32,085 bases of DNA from Thermoactinospora rubra (lineage in GTDB: Bacteria > Actinomycetota > Actinomycetes > Streptosporangiales > Streptosporangiaceae): assembly GCF_002093975.1 (NCBI RefSeq), contig NZ_KZ084333.1, positions 93,511 through 125,595 on the forward strand. The letters are read 5' to 3'. How positions within the stretch are numbered: the stretch's first letter is position 1; each line of letters begins with the position of its first letter. Position numbers and translations under genes: made by a program. A model generated the notes under the pieces. The model was given only the letters and a program-made list of their open reading frames with translations. It had not been told where the DNA came from and did not search any database. Positions 30,680 through 32,085 of the stretch are shown piece after piece.

Positions 30680-31393
30680 CGGCACCTCACGCTCGCGCAG
30701 CCCGCCGGGGTCCAGCCGCGCCAGCGCCTCCAGCTCCTCGCCCGCCGGCTGCCGCGTCTCGGGCACCGCCTCCGGTATGGCCAGCGGGAACCCGGTCGCC
30801 TGCCGTACCTCCGCCACGCTCACCCCCGGATGCACCGACACCAGCCGCATCGACCGGCCGGGGCCGCCGAAGTCCAGCACCGCCAGGTTCGTCACCACCC
30901 GCCGCAGGTCGAAGGCGCCCCGGTCGGTGCCCAGGCCGCTGACGAGGTCCACCTTCTCCACGAACACGCGCGGCGAGTGCCGCGGGATCCAGTAGCTGGT
31001 GGGGTCACACAGCGTGTTCCCCGGCGCGCCGCGCACGCCGAGCAGCTGTGAGGTCGGCCGGGCCCAGTCGCCGATGCACGAGATGTTGGTGTTGCCGTAC
31101 CGGTCGATCTGCGAGGCCCCGAGCATGACGTGGCGGCGGCCGTTGAGCACGAGCCACAGGTGCTCGCGGAAGGGCAGCCAGCCCTCGACGACCTCGGGCG
31201 CCGCGCCCAGGGGCGGGACGTCGCCGGTCAGCAGGCACGTGCCGTCGCTGGTCAGCAGGTCGGGCTCGAACGTCAGCCGCGCCAGGCGGGCCGCCAGCAT
31301 GGTGATCGGCCCGCCGACCCCGGCCGCGAGGATCTCGCCGTCGCCCCTGAACGCCTCCGCCAGGGCGACCACGCACACGTCAGCCCTGCTCAT
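30674..31393 (-). CDS. ipdB: IpdB-like CoA-transferase/hydrolase beta subunit
   Basis: 239 aa. Distinctive stretches are AARLARLTFEPDLLTSDGTC, NGRRHVMLGASQIDRYGNTN, GVRGAPGNTLCDPTSYWIPR, RVVTNLAVLDFGGPGRSM and LVSVHPGVSVAEVRQATGF, which parallel mycobacterial IpdB. IpdAB has the class I CoA-transferase fold but opens the last steroid ring (COCHEA-CoA hydrolase) instead of moving CoA. As in IpdB, the active-site region lacks the ENG-type glutamate motif of ordinary CoA-transferases. It overlaps the end of ipdA by 14 bp, consistent with a stoichiometric two-subunit enzyme. Confidence 0.88.
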   Translation of the reverse strand: MSRADVCVVALAEAFRGDGEILAAGVGGPITMLAARLARLTFEPDLLTSDGTCLLTGDVPPLGAAPEVVEGWLPFREHLWLVLNGRRHVMLGASQIDRYGNTNISCIGDWARPTSQLLGVRGAPGNTLCDPTSYWIPRHSPRVFVEKVDLVSGLGTDRGAFDLRRVVTNLAVLDFGGPGRSMRLVSVHPGVSVAEVRQATGFPLAIPEAVPETRQPAGEELEALARLDPGGLREREVPG

Positions 31394-32085
31394 CGACGAA
31401 CTCCTGCCAGGGGACGGTGGCGTAGCGGCGCTGGAGCGCCTCGTCCCTGCCGTAGTCCGGCTCGCAGCCGGTGAACCACGCCCCGCCGGGCGCCTCCACC
31501 ACGCCGGTCACCATCGACCGGCTGATCAGCAACGACTGCAACGGCCCCTCCTTCAGCAGCTCCGCGGTGTCCACGATGCGCTCGCACGAGACGTAAGTCC
31601 TGGCGGCGGCCTTGGCGTAGAGGTCGTCGAAGTAGGGGTCGGGGCCGAGGTACTGGGCGTTGCCGCGCGCGTCGGCCCGGTTGAGGTGGACGAGCGCGAC
31701 GTCCATGGCCAGCGCGGGCACCGCGACGAGCTCCTCGTCGGTGTACGGCGAGCGCACCGTGCGCAGGCCCGGGTTGATCCGCATCACGTCGGACCCGAGC
31801 CCGGCCCGCGTGGGCAGGAAGGGCAGCCGGTGCGCCGCCGCCAGCAGCCCGAACATGAACATGCCCTCGTCGTACTCGGTGAGCTCGACCAGCCCCTCCT
31901 GCCTGGCCCTGCGGAAGTGCGGCTCCAGCGGGATCGTGTCGAGCGTCACGAACGGGGCGACCACCCGGCGCACCTTGCCGGCCGCGCACAGCAGCCCCAC
32001 GTCCGGCCCGCCGTACGAGATGACCGTCAGGTCCTTCAGCGGCGAGCGGAGGATGCCGCCGATCAGCGCCATCGGCTTTTGCCGC
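31380..32085 (-). CDS. ipdA: IpdA-like CoA-transferase/hydrolase alpha subunit (partial)
   Basis: At least 234 residues are visible; the frame is still open at the window edge (RQKP lies before the first internal Met at 32072), and mycobacterial IpdA has about 35-40 more N-terminal residues, so the true start is outside. Matching segments are LTVISYGGPDVGLLCAAGKV, HRLPFLPTRAGLGSDVM, VALVHLNRADARGNAQYLGP, DPYFDDLYAKAA, VEAPGGAWFTGCEPDYGRDE. With IpdB it forms the hydrolase that opens the final ring in HIP catabolism. The operon promoter, and any KstR2 site for it, must lie beyond the window. Confidence 0.88.
   Translation of the reverse strand, partial: RQKPMALIGGILRSPLKDLTVISYGGPDVGLLCAAGKVRRVVAPFVTLDTIPLEPHFRRARQEGLVELTEYDEGMFMFGLLAAAHRLPFLPTRAGLGSDVMRINPGLRTVRSPYTDEELVAVPALAMDVALVHLNRADARGNAQYLGPDPYFDDLYAKAAARTYVSCERIVDTAELLKEGPLQSLLISRSMVTGVVEAPGGAWFTGCEPDYGRDEALQRRYATVPWQEFVDEQG

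Overview
This is very GC-rich, densely packed actinobacterial chromosome. The gene content is MsiK-type (ATPase-less) sugar ABC operons, ngcEFG, a KstR2-controlled steroid-ring gene set, and many promoters whose -10 box sits 6-7 nt before the start codon (leaderless mRNAs). Together these suggest a soil actinomycete of the Streptosporangiales/Streptomyces type; the genus is inference. I saw no tRNA, rRNA, CRISPR array, integrase or insertion sequence.

Left part (1-4295): a thiolase-fold lipid-transfer-like protein; an ECF-type sigma factor overlapping a one-TM membrane protein that may be its partner; then a divergent SDR / TetR pair. The SDR/TetR intergenic space carries five CAATG pentamers at exact 9-bp spacing, covering the SDR promoter. 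A 36-codon stub resembling the start of a zinc/quinone-type dehydrogenase is coupled to the SDR.

Centre (4301-17359): two paralogous cassettes in tandem, each built as [BadF-type aminosugar kinase on the minus strand] <-> [RpiR regulator, SIS-domain protein, ABC sugar-uptake genes]. Cassette 1 also has a secreted CBM3-GH16 protein and an uptake system of unassigned specificity. Cassette 2 carries what look like ngcE-ngcF-ngcG (GlcNAc/diacetylchitobiose uptake). The two regulators share a promoter core (TTGACG, 17 nt, TAATTT) and an ATAATTTT box. Neither cassette has nagA, nagB or an ATPase. The pairing of kinase plus small SIS protein suggests an alternative route for GlcNAc- or MurNAc-phosphate. 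A cytoplasmic GH3 hexosaminidase at 27.9 kb fits the same theme.

Right-centre (17352-23419): an aldo/keto reductase facing a MerR regulator of the AdhR/NmlR type with a textbook 19-bp-spacer promoter; a GNAT acetyltransferase gene wrecked by an internal deletion; an MFS transporter whose 5' end looks frameshifted; and metE divergent from a LysR regulator with no room for a cobalamin riboswitch.

Right part (23425-32085): kstR2 with a coupled AlkD-like gene, divergent from fadA6 with a perfect KstR2 operator; DoxX; a PhoD phosphatase without a Tat signal; a GH3 N-acetylhexosaminidase with a His/Asp-rich tandem repeat and a 19-bp palindromic operator; and ipdC-ipdB-ipdA on the minus strand, ipdA running off the window. 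KstR2, FadA6 and IpdABC belong to the catabolism of steroid rings C and D (HIP pathway).
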